DNA of 64,000 nucleotides, from positions 606,082 to 670,081 of the forward strand of contig CAJHNH020005011.1 of the NCBI GenBank assembly GCA_905116865.2, in the 5' to 3' direction. The DNA comes from Candidula unifasciata. Its lineage: Eukaryota > Mollusca > Gastropoda > Stylommatophora > Geomitridae. Numbering within the stretch: position 1 is the stretch's first letter; every line of letters begins with the position of its first letter. Made by a program: the position numbers and the translations under genes. The notes under the pieces are model-generated. The model was not told the origin of the DNA and ran no database searches. It saw nothing but the letters and a program-made list of their open reading frames with translations. This document shows, one piece after another, positions 24,287 through 35,531 of the stretch.

Positions 24287-24795
24287 GTTTCATCAACCAA
24301 CAGTCTTGTCACACCCAGTAAAGGGTTTCATCAAACCAACTATTTTGTTACACCCAGTAAAGGGTTTCATCAAACCAACTATCTTGTGACACCCAGTAAA
24401 TGGTTTCATCAAACCAACTATCTTGTGACACCCAGTAAATGGTTTCATCAAACCAACTATCTTGTGACACCCAGTAAATGGTTTCATCAAACCAACTATC
24501 TTGTGACACCCAGTAAAGGGTTTCATCAAACCAACTATCTTGTGACACCCAGTAAATGGTTTCATCAAACCAACTATCTTGTGACACCCAGTAAATGGTT
24601 TCATCAACCAACTGTCTTGTGACACCCAGTAAATGGTTTCATCAAACCAACTATCTTGTGACACCCAGTAAATGGTTTCATCAAACCAACTATCTTGTGA
24701 CACCCAGTAAATGGTTTCATCAACCAACTATCTTGTGACACCCAGTAAATGGTTTCATCAACCAACTGTCTTGTGACACCCAGTATATGGTTTCA
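24287..24795. repeat. 39-bp minisatellite
   Basis: About 13 copies with core CAACTATCTTGTGACACCCA then GTAAATGGTTTCATCAAAC. Since 39 is a multiple of three, both strands stay open. These frames are not genes. Confidence 0.95.
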
Positions 24796-25589
24796 TCAAA
24801 CCATCATCCAACTATCTTTCACGCATATTTCCCACCTGCTGTGAACCTTACAAACGTAGACACGAGAGTATGCAAACAACACAATGGCGTGGTTGCAGTT
24901 TTGGCGGGCGTTCAGTCTGAGTTCCAAAAACAAGGTTTCTATCTGTTGGTGCTGGCAGACACAAATAGAGACAAGAGAAACTTGTTTGTGTTCCAACTTG
25001 GATCTGTGCCGGGAGATTTACAGCACCAGAATAGATCTTCCTCGACATCCAGACCTATCTTTCCCAGCACAGAATACTGCCTTCCCGGCCTAGTGTCAGT
25101 GGTTTTAGATTTTATACAACCTTACAAATAGGTTTGAACAAATGATGTGCCAAGATGTCCACTGTGATAGCATAACAGTGCATAGGCAATCCTAGACATA
25201 AGTATTTAACATTTCTACCCTCGTAATAAACCAATATTAAACACAGGGATTAAACAATCCTTGACGGAGAGTTAAGACAATCCTACACACAATAATTAGA
25301 CAATGCATTACACAGTACACCGAATTAAACACTCCTTGACGAAGAGATTAGACAATCCTACACACATTAATTAGACAAGACATTATACAGGAATCAGACA
25401 GGATGCAAATTTCTCATTCCTATACACATGACATAGACCAGCTTCCTTAACCTTTTTACAGTAACCACCCCCCCCCCCCTGCAACCGCACCCCAATCCCC
25501 TCGAACCAAAAGTACCCCCCCCCCCCCCCCCCCCCCCCGCAATCAAAATAGTGGGAACTGTTTGCGGGTCGCCCAGCTGATGGCTGCCA
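24796..25589. other. Unique sequence with two C tracts, no gene seen
   Basis: Open frames of 66-114 codons on both strands show no recognisable domain. C-rich runs lie near 25460-25480 and 25516-25540. A diverged ATTAGACAATCCTACACAC motif repeats a few times at 25250-25390. Confidence 0.45.
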
Positions 25590-26945
25590 AACACAAAACA
25601 CATGTAGACATCACCCTGTCACAAAACACCTAAAGACATCAGTTTGTCACAAAAAACCTGTAGACATCAGTGTGTCACAAAACATCTGTAGACATTAGTG
25701 TGTCACAAAACATCTGTAGACAACAGTCTGTCACAACACACCTGTAGACATCAGTATGTCACAAAACACCTGTAGACATCGGTTTGTCACAAAACACCTG
25801 TAGACATCAGTTTGTCACAAAAAACCTGTAGACAGTTTGTCACAAAACATCTGTAGACATCAGTTTGTCACAAAACACCTGTAGACATCAGTTTGTCACA
25901 AAACACCTGTAGACAGTTTGTCACTAAACACATGTAGACATCAGGATGTCACAAAACACCTGTAGACAGTTTGTCACAAAACACCTGTAGACATCAGTTT
26001 GTCACAAAACACCTGTAGACACAAGTTTGTCACAAAGCACCTGTAGACATCAGTTTGTCACAAAACACCTGTAGACACCAGTTTGTCACAAAACACCTGT
26101 AGACACCAGTTTGTCACAAAACACCTGTAGACACCAGTTTGTCACAAAACACCTGTAGACACAAGTTTGTCACAACACACCTGTAGACATCAGCTTGTCA
26201 CAAAATACCTGTAGACATCAGTTTGTCACAAAACACCTGTAGACACCAGTTTGTCACAAAACACCTGTAGACACCAGTTTGTCACAAAACACCTGTAGAC
26301 ACCAGTTTGTCACAAAACACCTGTAGACACCAGTCTGTCACAACACACCTGTAGACATCAGTTTGTCACAAAACACCTGTAGACACCAGTTTGTCACAAA
26401 ACACCTGTAGACATCAGCTTGTCACAACACACCTGTAGACATCAGTTTGTCACAAAACACCTGTAGACATCAGTCTGTCACAACACACATGTAGACATCA
26501 GTCTGTCACAAAACACCTGTAGACACCAGTTTGTCACAACACACCTGTATACATCGGTTTGTCACAACACACCTGTAGACATCAGTCTGTCACAACACAC
26601 CTGTAGACATCAGTTTGTCACAACACACCTGTAGACATCAGCTTGTCACAACACACCTGTAGTCATCGGTTTGTCACAACACACCTGTAGACATCAGTTT
26701 GTCACAACACACCTGTAGACATCAGTTTGTCACAACACACATGTAGACATCGGTTTGTCACAAAACATCTGAAGACATCAGCTTGTCACAAAACACCTGT
26801 AGACATCGGTTTGTCACAACACACCTGTAGACATCAGTTTGTCACAACACACCTGTAGACATCAGTTTGTCACAACACACCTATAGACATCATTTTGTCA
26901 CAACACACCTGTAGACATCAGTTTGTCACAAAACATCTGTATCCA
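25590..26945. repeat. 28-bp minisatellite
   Basis: About 48 copies of a 28-bp unit with core CACCTGTAGACATCAGTTTG then TCACAAAA. Some units lack six bases (TAGACAGTTTG). Confidence 0.95.
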
Positions 26946-27059
26946 CAGTTGGCAGTGTCTATACCCACATCTGATTGCATCTATATCCGCAGTTGGCTTT
27001 GTAAATACCCATAGCTGAAACATCCATTACTGTTTCAGAGTTGAACTAACATTAGGCGG

Positions 27060-27285
27060 TTTTTTTTTACCCGCCGGTGGCTCATTGGTCACTTGACACA
27101 AAACATCACACGGCCGCATTTACTTCCCAAGACTTTAGCTGGCACCCATTTGAGGCTGGGGTGAGGAGGGAGCATAGATCAGTTTTGAAGGATAAAAATC
27201 CCGATTTAAGGGGTTTTGAACCCACAGAATTCAAACCAGCAGCCTGAGTGTCACACCGTTTTACCACTGCGGCACTCAAATTTGA
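27060..27285 (-). mobile_element. tRNA-derived SINE, copy 1
   Basis: Read on the minus strand from about 27280: a tRNA-like head with A-box GCCGCAGTGG and, about 30 bp on, a B-box-like GGTTTGAATTC. A body follows with CCTCAAATGGGTGCC and GGGAAGTAAATGCGGCC. Related body sequence occurs at 46070-46270 (TCTCAAATGGGTACC, GGAAGTAAAGACGGCC) and briefly near 56190 (GGGAAGTAAATGCGGC), which supports a dispersed family. Internal boxes imply RNA polymerase III origin. Confidence 0.55.
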
Positions 27286-27720
27286 AGCAACCCTATTGAA
27301 TTTTGGCGGTGTTGCCTGGCAACTAGAACCGGCACCTAATGAAGGAAAGAGACGCGATGTGGAAGATAATCATGTCCGTATATTTATTCATTGATTAGCC
27401 GAGTCTTTAGGGCCGCTGTGAAATCTGAAAATTGGGTTGTCTGGCCCGGCACAAATATAGCCAATATTGAGTTGAGGGTTTAGTGCAGGGTTGCGTCGGT
27501 TTTAGCCCGTACAAATATTGCACAAGCAAATTAGGAGATGTGAGAATTGGGTTGAGAGTTTCTCAGATGTGGACACAATTTTGGCGGAGAATGGTTGTGG
27601 ATTGTAGTTGCACCCCTCCAACACCAGCTTCCAGGAAACTTCGTGTCTGCTCACAATAGTACATTACAGACGGGTTTATATCAGGTTTCTGGTCTTCTCC
27701 GTGTGTGTGCGTGTGTGCGT
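27286..27720. other. Unique sequence, no gene seen
   Basis: No coding similarity, array or RNA gene recognised. Confidence 0.45.
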
Positions 27721-28195
27721 GCACGCGCGTGTATGTATGTCTGTATGTATGCCTGTATGTATGTATGCCTGTATGTATGCCTGCATGTATGCCTGTATGT
27801 TTGTATCTATGTATGTATGCCTGTATGTATGCCTGTATATATGCCTGTGTGTATGCCTGTATGTATGTATGTATGTATGTATGTATGTATGTATGTATGT
27901 ATGTATGTATGTATGTATGTATGTATGTATGTATGTATGTATGTATGTATGTATGTATGTATGTATGTATGTATGTATGTATGTATGCCTGTATGTTTGC
28001 ATGTATGTGTGAATGCCTGTATGTAATGTATGCCTGTATGTATGTATGTATGTATGTATGTATGTATGTATGTATGTATGTATGTATGTATGTATGTATG
28101 TATGTATGTATGTATGTATGTATGTTGTATGTATGTATGTATGTATGTATGTATGTATGTATGTATGTATGTATGTATGTATGTATGTATGTATG

Positions 28196-28226
<31 letters not shown>

Positions 28227-28560
28227 GTATGTATGTATGTATGTATGTTTGTATGTATGTATGTATGTATGTATGTATGTATGTATGTATGTATGTATGT
28301 ATGCCTGTATGTTTGCATGTATGTGTGAATGCCTGTATGTAATGTATGCCAGTGTGTATGTATGTAATGTATGCCTGTATGTATGTATGTATGTAATGTA
28401 TGCCTGTATGTATGCATGTATGTATGCCTGTATGTATGTATGTAATGTATGCCTGTGTGTATGCCTGTATGTTTGCATGTATGTGTGAATGCCTGTATGT
28501 TTGTATGTATGTATGCCTGTATGTATGTATGTAATGTATGCATGCAGGTATGTATGTGTG
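27721..28560. repeat. (ATGT)n microsatellite block
   Basis: Over 800 bp of mostly perfect GTAT repeats with interspersed GCCTGTAT units. It yields very long spurious open frames (up to 326 codons of HTYI or CMYV repeats). It directly precedes copy 2 of the dispersed TTCG-tailed family. Confidence 0.97.
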
Positions 28561-28624
28561 TGTAAGTTAGTGGGTGAGTGTGTGTGTGTGGGTGTATGTA
28601 TGTATATGGGAGTGTGTATTCACG

Positions 28625-28840
28625 CGCGGGGTTTTTGCATGCACTTTACAACTCATGCTTTTGTGTTCTTTTATAATATTCATAATATGCATACCATCAT
28701 ATGATCATAACATGCTTTATTAGTAAAATACAACTGCTGTGCGAAAGATGATTGACCAGAAGGGCCGTATGTAAGACAGGCCTGCGAGCCTAATTTGTGA
28801 CCCTTTGAAAATAAAGTCCGTTCATTCGTTCGTTCGTTCG

Positions 28841-28842
<2 letters not shown>
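28625..28842 (+). repeat. Dispersed repeat, copy 2 (TTCG tail)
   Basis: Close match to 19190-19405: GGTTTTTGCATGCACTTTAC start, an ATAATATGCAT core, CCTTTGAAAATAAAGTCCGT and a (TTCG)n tail that runs into a CT microsatellite. Confidence 0.75.
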
Positions 28843-28932
<90 letters not shown>

Positions 28933-29036
28933 TAGAATACTTACTTTCTAACTTTCGCTGGAATATTATCTCTATATCTTTTGTTAAAAAAATTGTTTGC
29001 CGGTGTTGTTTGTTCTCTCTCTCTCTCTCTCTCTCT

Positions 29037-29079
<43 letters not shown>

Positions 29080-29335
29080 GTGTGTGTTTGTACATGTGTA
29101 TGTGTGTGTGTATGTTTATGTGAAAATGTCTGTTCTTGGAATACGTTCGTTGTGTGTCTTGTCTTGGAATACGTTCGTTGTGTGTCTTGTGTGGAAGTAC
29201 TTTTTCTCTGTCTCTCTCTTGTGTGTGTGTGTGTGTGTGAGTCTGTGTGTGTGTGTGTGTGTGTGTGAGTGTGTGTGTGTGTGCGTGAGTGCTTGCGGCC
29301 ACGCGCGTGTGTGTATATATGTGTGTGTGTGTGTG
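28843..29335. repeat. (CT)n and (GT)n microsatellites
   Basis: Perfect (CT) for about 85 bp, a unique 85-bp insert, a second CT run (29014-29078), a short 24-bp duplication around TTGGAATACGTTCGTTGTGT, then a GT-rich run to 29335. Confidence 0.95.
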
Positions 29336-29359
29336 AAATACTTTGTCTCTGTCTTTAGT

Positions 29360-29512
29360 TGTAATAATTTCTTTATTTGTTTGTTCTGTTGAAGTGCTTT
29401 ATTTGTTTGTTCTGTTGAAGTGCTTTATTTGTTTGTTCTGTTGAAGTGCTTTATTTGTTTGTTCTGTTGAAGTGCTTTATTTGTTTGTTCTGTTGATGTG
29501 CTTTATTTCTGC
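29360..29512. repeat. 26-bp minisatellite
   Basis: Five to six copies of TGCTTTATTTGTTTGTTCTG then TTGAAG. Confidence 0.9.
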
Positions 29513-29955
29513 CTTTCGGTGACAACTCTGTTTCCTTTTTTTTTTTTTTTTCAAGGAATATTTACTTTTTGTTCTTGCATGAATAATGTTCGTGGATAAA
29601 TTACTTCTGGCTGTCTTCGAGAAGATATTCTACATGCATTTACTGAGGACATCCATTTGTTCCTGTCAACGAGCAGTGTCCTGGCGAGGCCCCATGCTCT
29701 GACATGCTCGCCCACAACTCTATCTGTGTCAAACAGCCAAACAGATGCTGTTTCTGGCAGCCATGATAACAAAATGGAGATGAAATAGGGCTGGTCTGTT
29801 TTTGTTGTTAGCCGCAGAAATGGCCGATGATGTCCGCGGGTCACGGCTTCCAGGACAGTTTCCGGAGATGGAATAATTTTTTTGTGGGTGGACCCTTTAG
29901 AGTTGTCTGCTCTTGTAACGTCTGATTTGTTGGCTCGGTAACAATAAGGGGGGCA
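29513..29955. other. Unique sequence, no gene seen
   Basis: A minus-strand frame reaching 29551 has no recognisable motif and is extended by CA repeats. Confidence 0.4.
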
Positions 29956-30425
29956 AACTCCACACACACACATACACACACGCAAACACAGCACACACAC
30001 GCACACACACACGCGCGCGCACTTACACACACACGCAAACACACGCACACACACACGCGCGCGCACTCATACACACACGCGTGCGCACTCACACACACAC
30101 AAACACACACACACACACACGCACGCGCGCACTTATGAAAACACCCTCACACACGCGCACGCACACACATGCACACCCACACGCACGCGCGCACTCACGC
30201 AAACTCCACATACACACACACGCACACACACAAACTCCACACACACACACACACACTGACACACGCACACACGCACACACACGCACACAGAGCACACACA
30301 CACACACACATAGCGCACGCACACACACCCGCGCGCGCACTCACGCAAACACAAACACAGCGTCCGCACACATACATACACGCATACACACAAACACATA
30401 CACGCACACACACACACTCATACAT
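29956..30425. repeat. (CA)n/(CG) alternating purine-pyrimidine block
   Basis: About 470 bp of CA repeats with embedded CGCGCG tracts (near 30013, 30055, 30125 and 30330). Alternating CA/CG sequence is a classical Z-DNA-prone composition. Confidence 0.9.
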
Positions 30426-31199
30426 ATCCTCCCACCAATGAAGCAGAGGTCAAGTCCTCCTCCCTTGAGCATCCCAAGGCGCTAGATCCGTGTTCTCTTC
30501 ACTTGTTCAATACATAATTGTCTCTGATTCTCTACTTTTCTTCTCATCCACATAGTGGCACTTTGTGCCACCGGGTTTTTATCGCTTGTTTGATGTCTTA
30601 GTGGGGTACAACTTACTTACTTACCTACTAATTAATATTACATTATTTTAAGCGTTGTATTCTCTGAAATACCCCAATTATCAAACCTGTTAATTGTTAT
30701 AGTCACAAACTGCTGGTTTCACTTGCCTTGGTAAAGGTTTCCCCAAATAAGCCAAATAGCACTCTCAAGTAGTTATACAATGTTGAGATGTTGACGCGCA
30801 ATTGTCTAGGCGGAATCCCGCAGCTCAAATGAATATCCAACCTATTTTAGGGGTGAGGCGACGCAAATGTTGGCACTATAGAAAATAAAATATTCCTAGG
30901 CGCAACTTGGCCTGACTTCCTCAGTACTTCAGTTAAGCCCCCAGACTAGACAGTCTCCTATCCTAGTCAACATAAGAAACACAGTAAAATATTCAATATA
31001 GTGATACTACACACACTCCAGACAACTAGAAACAGTGAAAGATGGACACTAAACCACAAATGTAAAATTCACAGAACATTCTGTAATCAGTATGACCACT
31101 ACAAGGATAAGGCAAAGGAATTCAATAAAATCAATGACAATGAGGAGATAAAGACAATTTATATATGACTAGAACAAGAGTTTTTCCAAGAAGCAGCCA
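30426..31199. other. Unique sequence, no gene seen
   Basis: Contains a short ACTTACTTACTTAC-type tail near 30610, which may mark a retroposon end. Nothing else recognised. Confidence 0.35.
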
Positions 31200-31204
31200 A
31201 TGTC

Positions 31205-31400
31205 ATCACATCTATGCGGTAGAACCATGGCACAGTGGACTAGGCAATTCGGGTTAAGAGTGACCACAACCGCTAGAATATCACTCATCTGTATTCAGGT
31301 CCGGTCCACTTTATCACCTCACTTCCTATACATATGGGCTGGCTGGTATAAAGTCACTGAAAGGTTCTGCTCCTCAGCATATCAGGCACAGCACTGTTGA
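31205..31400 (+). mobile_element. Possible second tRNA-like SINE head
   Basis: TGGCACAGTGGACTAGGC fits a polymerase III A box, and about 65 bp later AGGTCCGGTCC weakly fits a B box. No second copy of the body was found in the window. Tentative. Confidence 0.3.
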
Positions 31401-32163
31401 ATACATTAGGCCGTGCACGAGAGTTTTACCGTGGCCACGACACACGAAAGTTTCTTATATAAAATTAGTCACTTCTCAAGATGAATGCAGACACAAATGG
31501 CAGGCGACCTCTGGCTTCACCATACAGCTCCCTGGGGATGGATCTCTCCCAATGGTACCGTTGGTCACTACCTGGGTGTAAGAACAGACATGTCGGCAGG
31601 CCCCATGGTGGTATCTTGTGGCTGCTGATGGTAAGGAATACTGGTGATGTGGATATGTGGTGATTGTCAATCTGGCCTCCAGTGAACTTACAATCCTATG
31701 CCAGAAGGAAAAACCAGAATTAGCAATCATCTCATACCGCATATGCCTATTTCCTACTCTACCTATATTCCCACAAACATAGCTCAGAAGTCTGCTCTAA
31801 GAATGTGAGACTGTGGAAGAGTCTGTACAGCACCACTGTTATGTCAGCAGCAAAGATAACAAACAAGGTTCCGAAAGAGCTACAAAGGACTCTCAGATAC
31901 AGGATAGTACCACTCTTCTTTCATACCTGTACATATGTATTCACACAGAAAAACATATATACACGAATATAAATAATCCATCACCTAAAAGGTGTCTCTA
32001 GGCACTCAGCTTGTACCTACAGTTTGTTGACATGAGTCGACCTGTAATGGCCCTGTGACGTCAGACCACCATTCTCCTGACCCGATCAATAAGCATGTCG
32101 GCACCCAGGCAACCTCCTATTTCGCAGATATATATTAACCTTGCCCCTCTTGTGGCCAGTCTA
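31401..32163. other. Unique sequence, no gene seen
   Basis: Several short open frames on both strands, none with recognisable motifs. Confidence 0.4.
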
Positions 32164-32475
32164 TGTCAGGTGTCTGTTGGTCGAGGCTCTCTGGACGTAT
32201 GCTAGGACTTTCATAGGATAACTGCGGCTTCTAAAGAGGATGTATAGTTTGGGCGTGCCCCTGCAATTTGAATGTAAGGAAAGCTTTTCCCTGTAACATC
32301 ACATACCTAAGCCTAACCTGCCCTCAGCAGAGGGGTCTACATACATGGTACTCGTAAACTATAAAAGACTTACCCAAACTCTGGATTCTTGTAGGAAACA
32401 TAAATGATCCTAGAAATTAAACATAATTTAGCACAAAAGCAAAAAGTGACTGCTCTCGCTAGAAGCCGGGCTGAG

Positions 32476-34712
32476 TGTGACGTGACGCGTGGTTTAAATG
32501 TTTATGTTGTTGAGTAGGGATCTTCCTTTCAACACATTCTCTCCACTAGATAAACCGAACTAAAATCTGAGCTATGTTCTCAGACAAAGTCCTGGATATC
32601 CAAGAAAACAGCCATATTGGCTCGTTAAGTACTTTAACATTAGCTGAACATGGTACCCACAAGAGAAAGCAAGGAATTTTAGATGTCTAACATACTAAAT
32701 GAATTATTAGACAGGGCAAGTGATTCCTTCGTCATCTACCTTCTCCCGGTGTTATTATTAATAATTAAAGAATTATTATCATATTATATGAGCCCCCACC
32801 AAATGGTATTCTATCCTAACAGTTTAATTAAACATGTAAGAACAGACATTTGGAATTTAACAAACTATGTAGTTTAAAACTTGACATACAGCTTTATTTA
32901 CTACAATGAAATTACCAGTTTGTTGATTTACACAAACAGTGACTGGTTAATGAAAGTGATACGCTTCAGCGAGACAAACAGCTCGGGGTTTAGAGTGGTA
33001 TGATAATGATGATAAAAGGTTAACATAAAGGGGTTAACTCAACTTATAAGCCTCTGACAGCCGTGAGGAACTGTCAAGCTTGTCCAACTCTTCCTTGCCT
33101 GTTGTCTGCCTGTTTCAGCTTATTCTCCACTTCCTCCCCACCTCGTTCTCCACATCGTTCTCCACCTCGTTCTCCACCTCGTTCTCCACCTCGTTCCCAG
33201 CTGGCCGAGTCTAACACAATGTAGGCTACTTCATGGACTGATCGTCACATGGGCGCTGTAATCATGGAAACAAAACACATACGTGTAGTATCTTGACTTA
33301 CACTAAGAATACATGTATCAATTAATACAACATATAATAATAGGATATAGCCCATCACTCCTCCTCATATTCCACATCCTCTCCAGTCTAGTCTGAAGGT
33401 CTTTTGTCTTACATGGGCGTCACATATCCTGCCTTCCCTCAAATGCTATGTCATGATAGTTGACTTTCTAAGTCTGTTGTCCGTCATCACTCAGACTTCC
33501 AACAACTGGCTGACATTGATATTACATGACCACGTGGAGCAGGTTATGTGCTGAAAACTCAAACAATTTATATGTGCACTCTGTCCTGAATATTATCTTT
33601 CAGTGACAGTAAATACTGTACACCCATCATTCTCCCCCTGGGGTTATAAATCCCCTGTTCAGGTGAACACATTAAGTGAGCACATGGTGGGCACACAAAA
33701 CGTAGCAGCATCCCTGCACATATTTGGGCATCATTTCCCACAGTCCCAACTCATATTTTGGCTGATCGTGAAAACAATATAATTACATTTCATTATAGCA
33801 AATGTCATTGTTCACATCTTATTTTATACACATGAAAACAAACAATGAAAAACATGTGACACAAACATACAAGAAATAGGAATAGTTTAGCAGTTCCCTA
33901 ACTGAGATACTGAATACTCACACAGAACTATTTCAAGCAGAATGTGCAGACAAATTAGGAAAAGGTAGTATAGACTAAGCTTAACTCCCTAACCTATGTA
34001 TACAAGATTAAAATTAATATTTTCTCTCACCTGGGAACTTTTCCATCTATCGCCAAACCAGAGTACGACAGTAAAATTTACCTTTACGTCGACCTGTTTG
34101 TTTGCCGGCAGGCTGCGATTAATGACGGGAATTCCACAGGCTCGAAGTATAAGTATCAATCTATTGTCCAAATTAAACTCCTCCCTTTCCTTAGTTTTTA
34201 CCCGACCCTCAAGATGATGGCGTAAGCTCCGCCTCTGAAGTACCTATCAAATCAAATTGGCTAACCAGTGACCTGTCACTCACAGTGAACGGCCTACAGT
34301 ACGACCTTGACCAAGATAAAACATTCCTAATTGCCAAACACCTGTTCTCCCCAGAATTACACTGACGTGTTAAACTTTAAACTTCTCGTCGCCTCTATGT
34401 CTACAGTCCGCTCAATTCGTGTTAGGTAATCTTTTATGACCTACGGTCCAGCTCAGGGGTGATGCTAAGTTCCCCGTTCGCTGGCCTCTACAGTCTGGTC
34501 AGGAGATAACATTCTGACACTGGCATGCGAATAGAATTCCTAGCTACAGTGTAAAGTTTTAGGTAATATTACCCAAGGTTGGGTCGCTTAGTCTGGACTA
34601 AGGACTGGAAACATTTAAATCAATACGGTTTAAAGTAACATTTGGTTTAAGGGCATAGTCTCTTGTCTCTCAGTAACCAGAAGAACTTATTACAAGTACT
34701 AACTTCTGGAAT
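32476..34712 (-). repeat. 2.2-kb long direct repeat A (putative 3' LTR)
   Basis: About 99 percent identical by eye to 37377-39635, same orientation, with only scattered substitutions and small indels. Reading on the minus strand, the unit can be taken as TGATTCC...CGTCACA, i.e. TG...CA ends, with CTGAG next to each outer end. Both copies also share about 11 bp beyond this (CTGAGATCGTA), so the exact border is uncertain. It contains a short CTCGTTCTCCAC array near 33150. The 60-73 codon frames in it are not recognised. Confidence 0.6.
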
Positions 34713-34802
34713 CACTGAGATCGTATCGTGACAGGCCCTCCGTTAAGTTGGTCGAAGCCCGCTTAAGACCAATTCTACGACACTCAGTGATTCCCAAGAA
34801 AG

Positions 34803-35471
34803 TTAGTCCAACCTGTCATCTCCAGTATTGTTCCAGTATTCCTTGTGGAATCGTGATGTCCTGCATCGATGTACAGTCACCAGTTGTCCCTCATTCCAGA
34901 CTAAGTCATTAGTCCTAGAATCATGCGTGTATTCCGAGCAGCCTCTCAGGAATATCCATTTATCTGGAGGTTTCTTCTCCCACAGGATAAAAAACGATCT
35001 CAGCTTCAACAATGGGATTCCTCGACATCGTTGATTGACAGTCCCTGTCCATTTCCTCACTTCGCCACGCCCTATTAGCATAGGGAGGGCCTGAAGTGCT
35101 CTCCGAAAAGGATGAGTTGTAGTCAGGTAGGATTCTCTTTTCCTACATCTACAGATCCTGGAAAAATCTGTCATAAATCTCCTCTCAAATTGAGGGATAT
35201 AGTCACTCATCATGACAGCATGCCGTGAGTGCAACTGACCACTGACGATTTCTTTAAGGAGTGTCCACTGGTTTCCTCCTCGGTGCATCCTTTCCCTTCT
35301 ACAAATTGTCAGGGTGGAATTCTCTTTCATTATGATTAGTCCAGAATCAGAGCACGAAATCAAGTCAGGGGGTACAGTCAAATCATTAGGAAACTCAGGG
35401 TTTACTGCAGACAGTAAAGTGGCATTTCTTCGCCATGAAGTTTCCACTATCAGCTGAGATACCCCTGTCAC
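34803..35471 (-). CDS. ORF2 of the LTR-like element, function unknown
   Basis: 222 codons, downstream of the gag-like ORF with 60 bp between. Visible: a basic, Cys-containing middle (RICRCRKRE, about residues 105-113) and a Trp/Arg-rich C-terminal third (KWTGTVNQRC, LWEKKPPDKW, HKEYWNN). No protease DTG/DSG, RT YxDD or integrase HHCC/DDE motif is visible. It could be a degraded remnant, a spliced accessory product or a novel retroelement protein. Unrecognised; its only support is its length and its position between two long repeats. Confidence 0.4.
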   Translation of the reverse strand: MTGVSQLIVETSWRRNATLLSAVNPEFPNDLTVPPDLISCSDSGLIIMKENSTLTICRRERMHRGGNQWTLLKEIVSGQLHSRHAVMMSDYIPQFERRFMTDFSRICRCRKRESYLTTTHPFRRALQALPMLIGRGEVRKWTGTVNQRCRGIPLLKLRSFFILWEKKPPDKWIFLRGCSEYTHDSRTNDLVWNEGQLVTVHRCRTSRFHKEYWNNTGDDRLD

Positions 35472-35531
35472 TTCCTTCGAAGCGAAGAGTAATACAAGAC
35501 CAGAATGTTGGGGTTCCCTACTATTTATGGC

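Noticed and set aside
24787..25131. 114-codon plus-strand frame after the 39-bp array
   Set aside because: No recognisable domain, overlaps equally long minus-strand frames and begins in the array.
25590..26945. CRISPR-like alternation in the 28-bp array
   Set aside because: Variation is point changes within a continuous tandem unit, not unique spacers.
27563..28543. 326-codon minus-strand frame rich in HTYI repeats
   Set aside because: Translation of an ATGT microsatellite; all frames of both strands are open.
32683..34217. 60-73 codon frames inside the long direct repeats as env-like genes
   Set aside because: Short, present only because both repeats are near-identical, with no signal or fusion features beyond one hydrophobic stretch.
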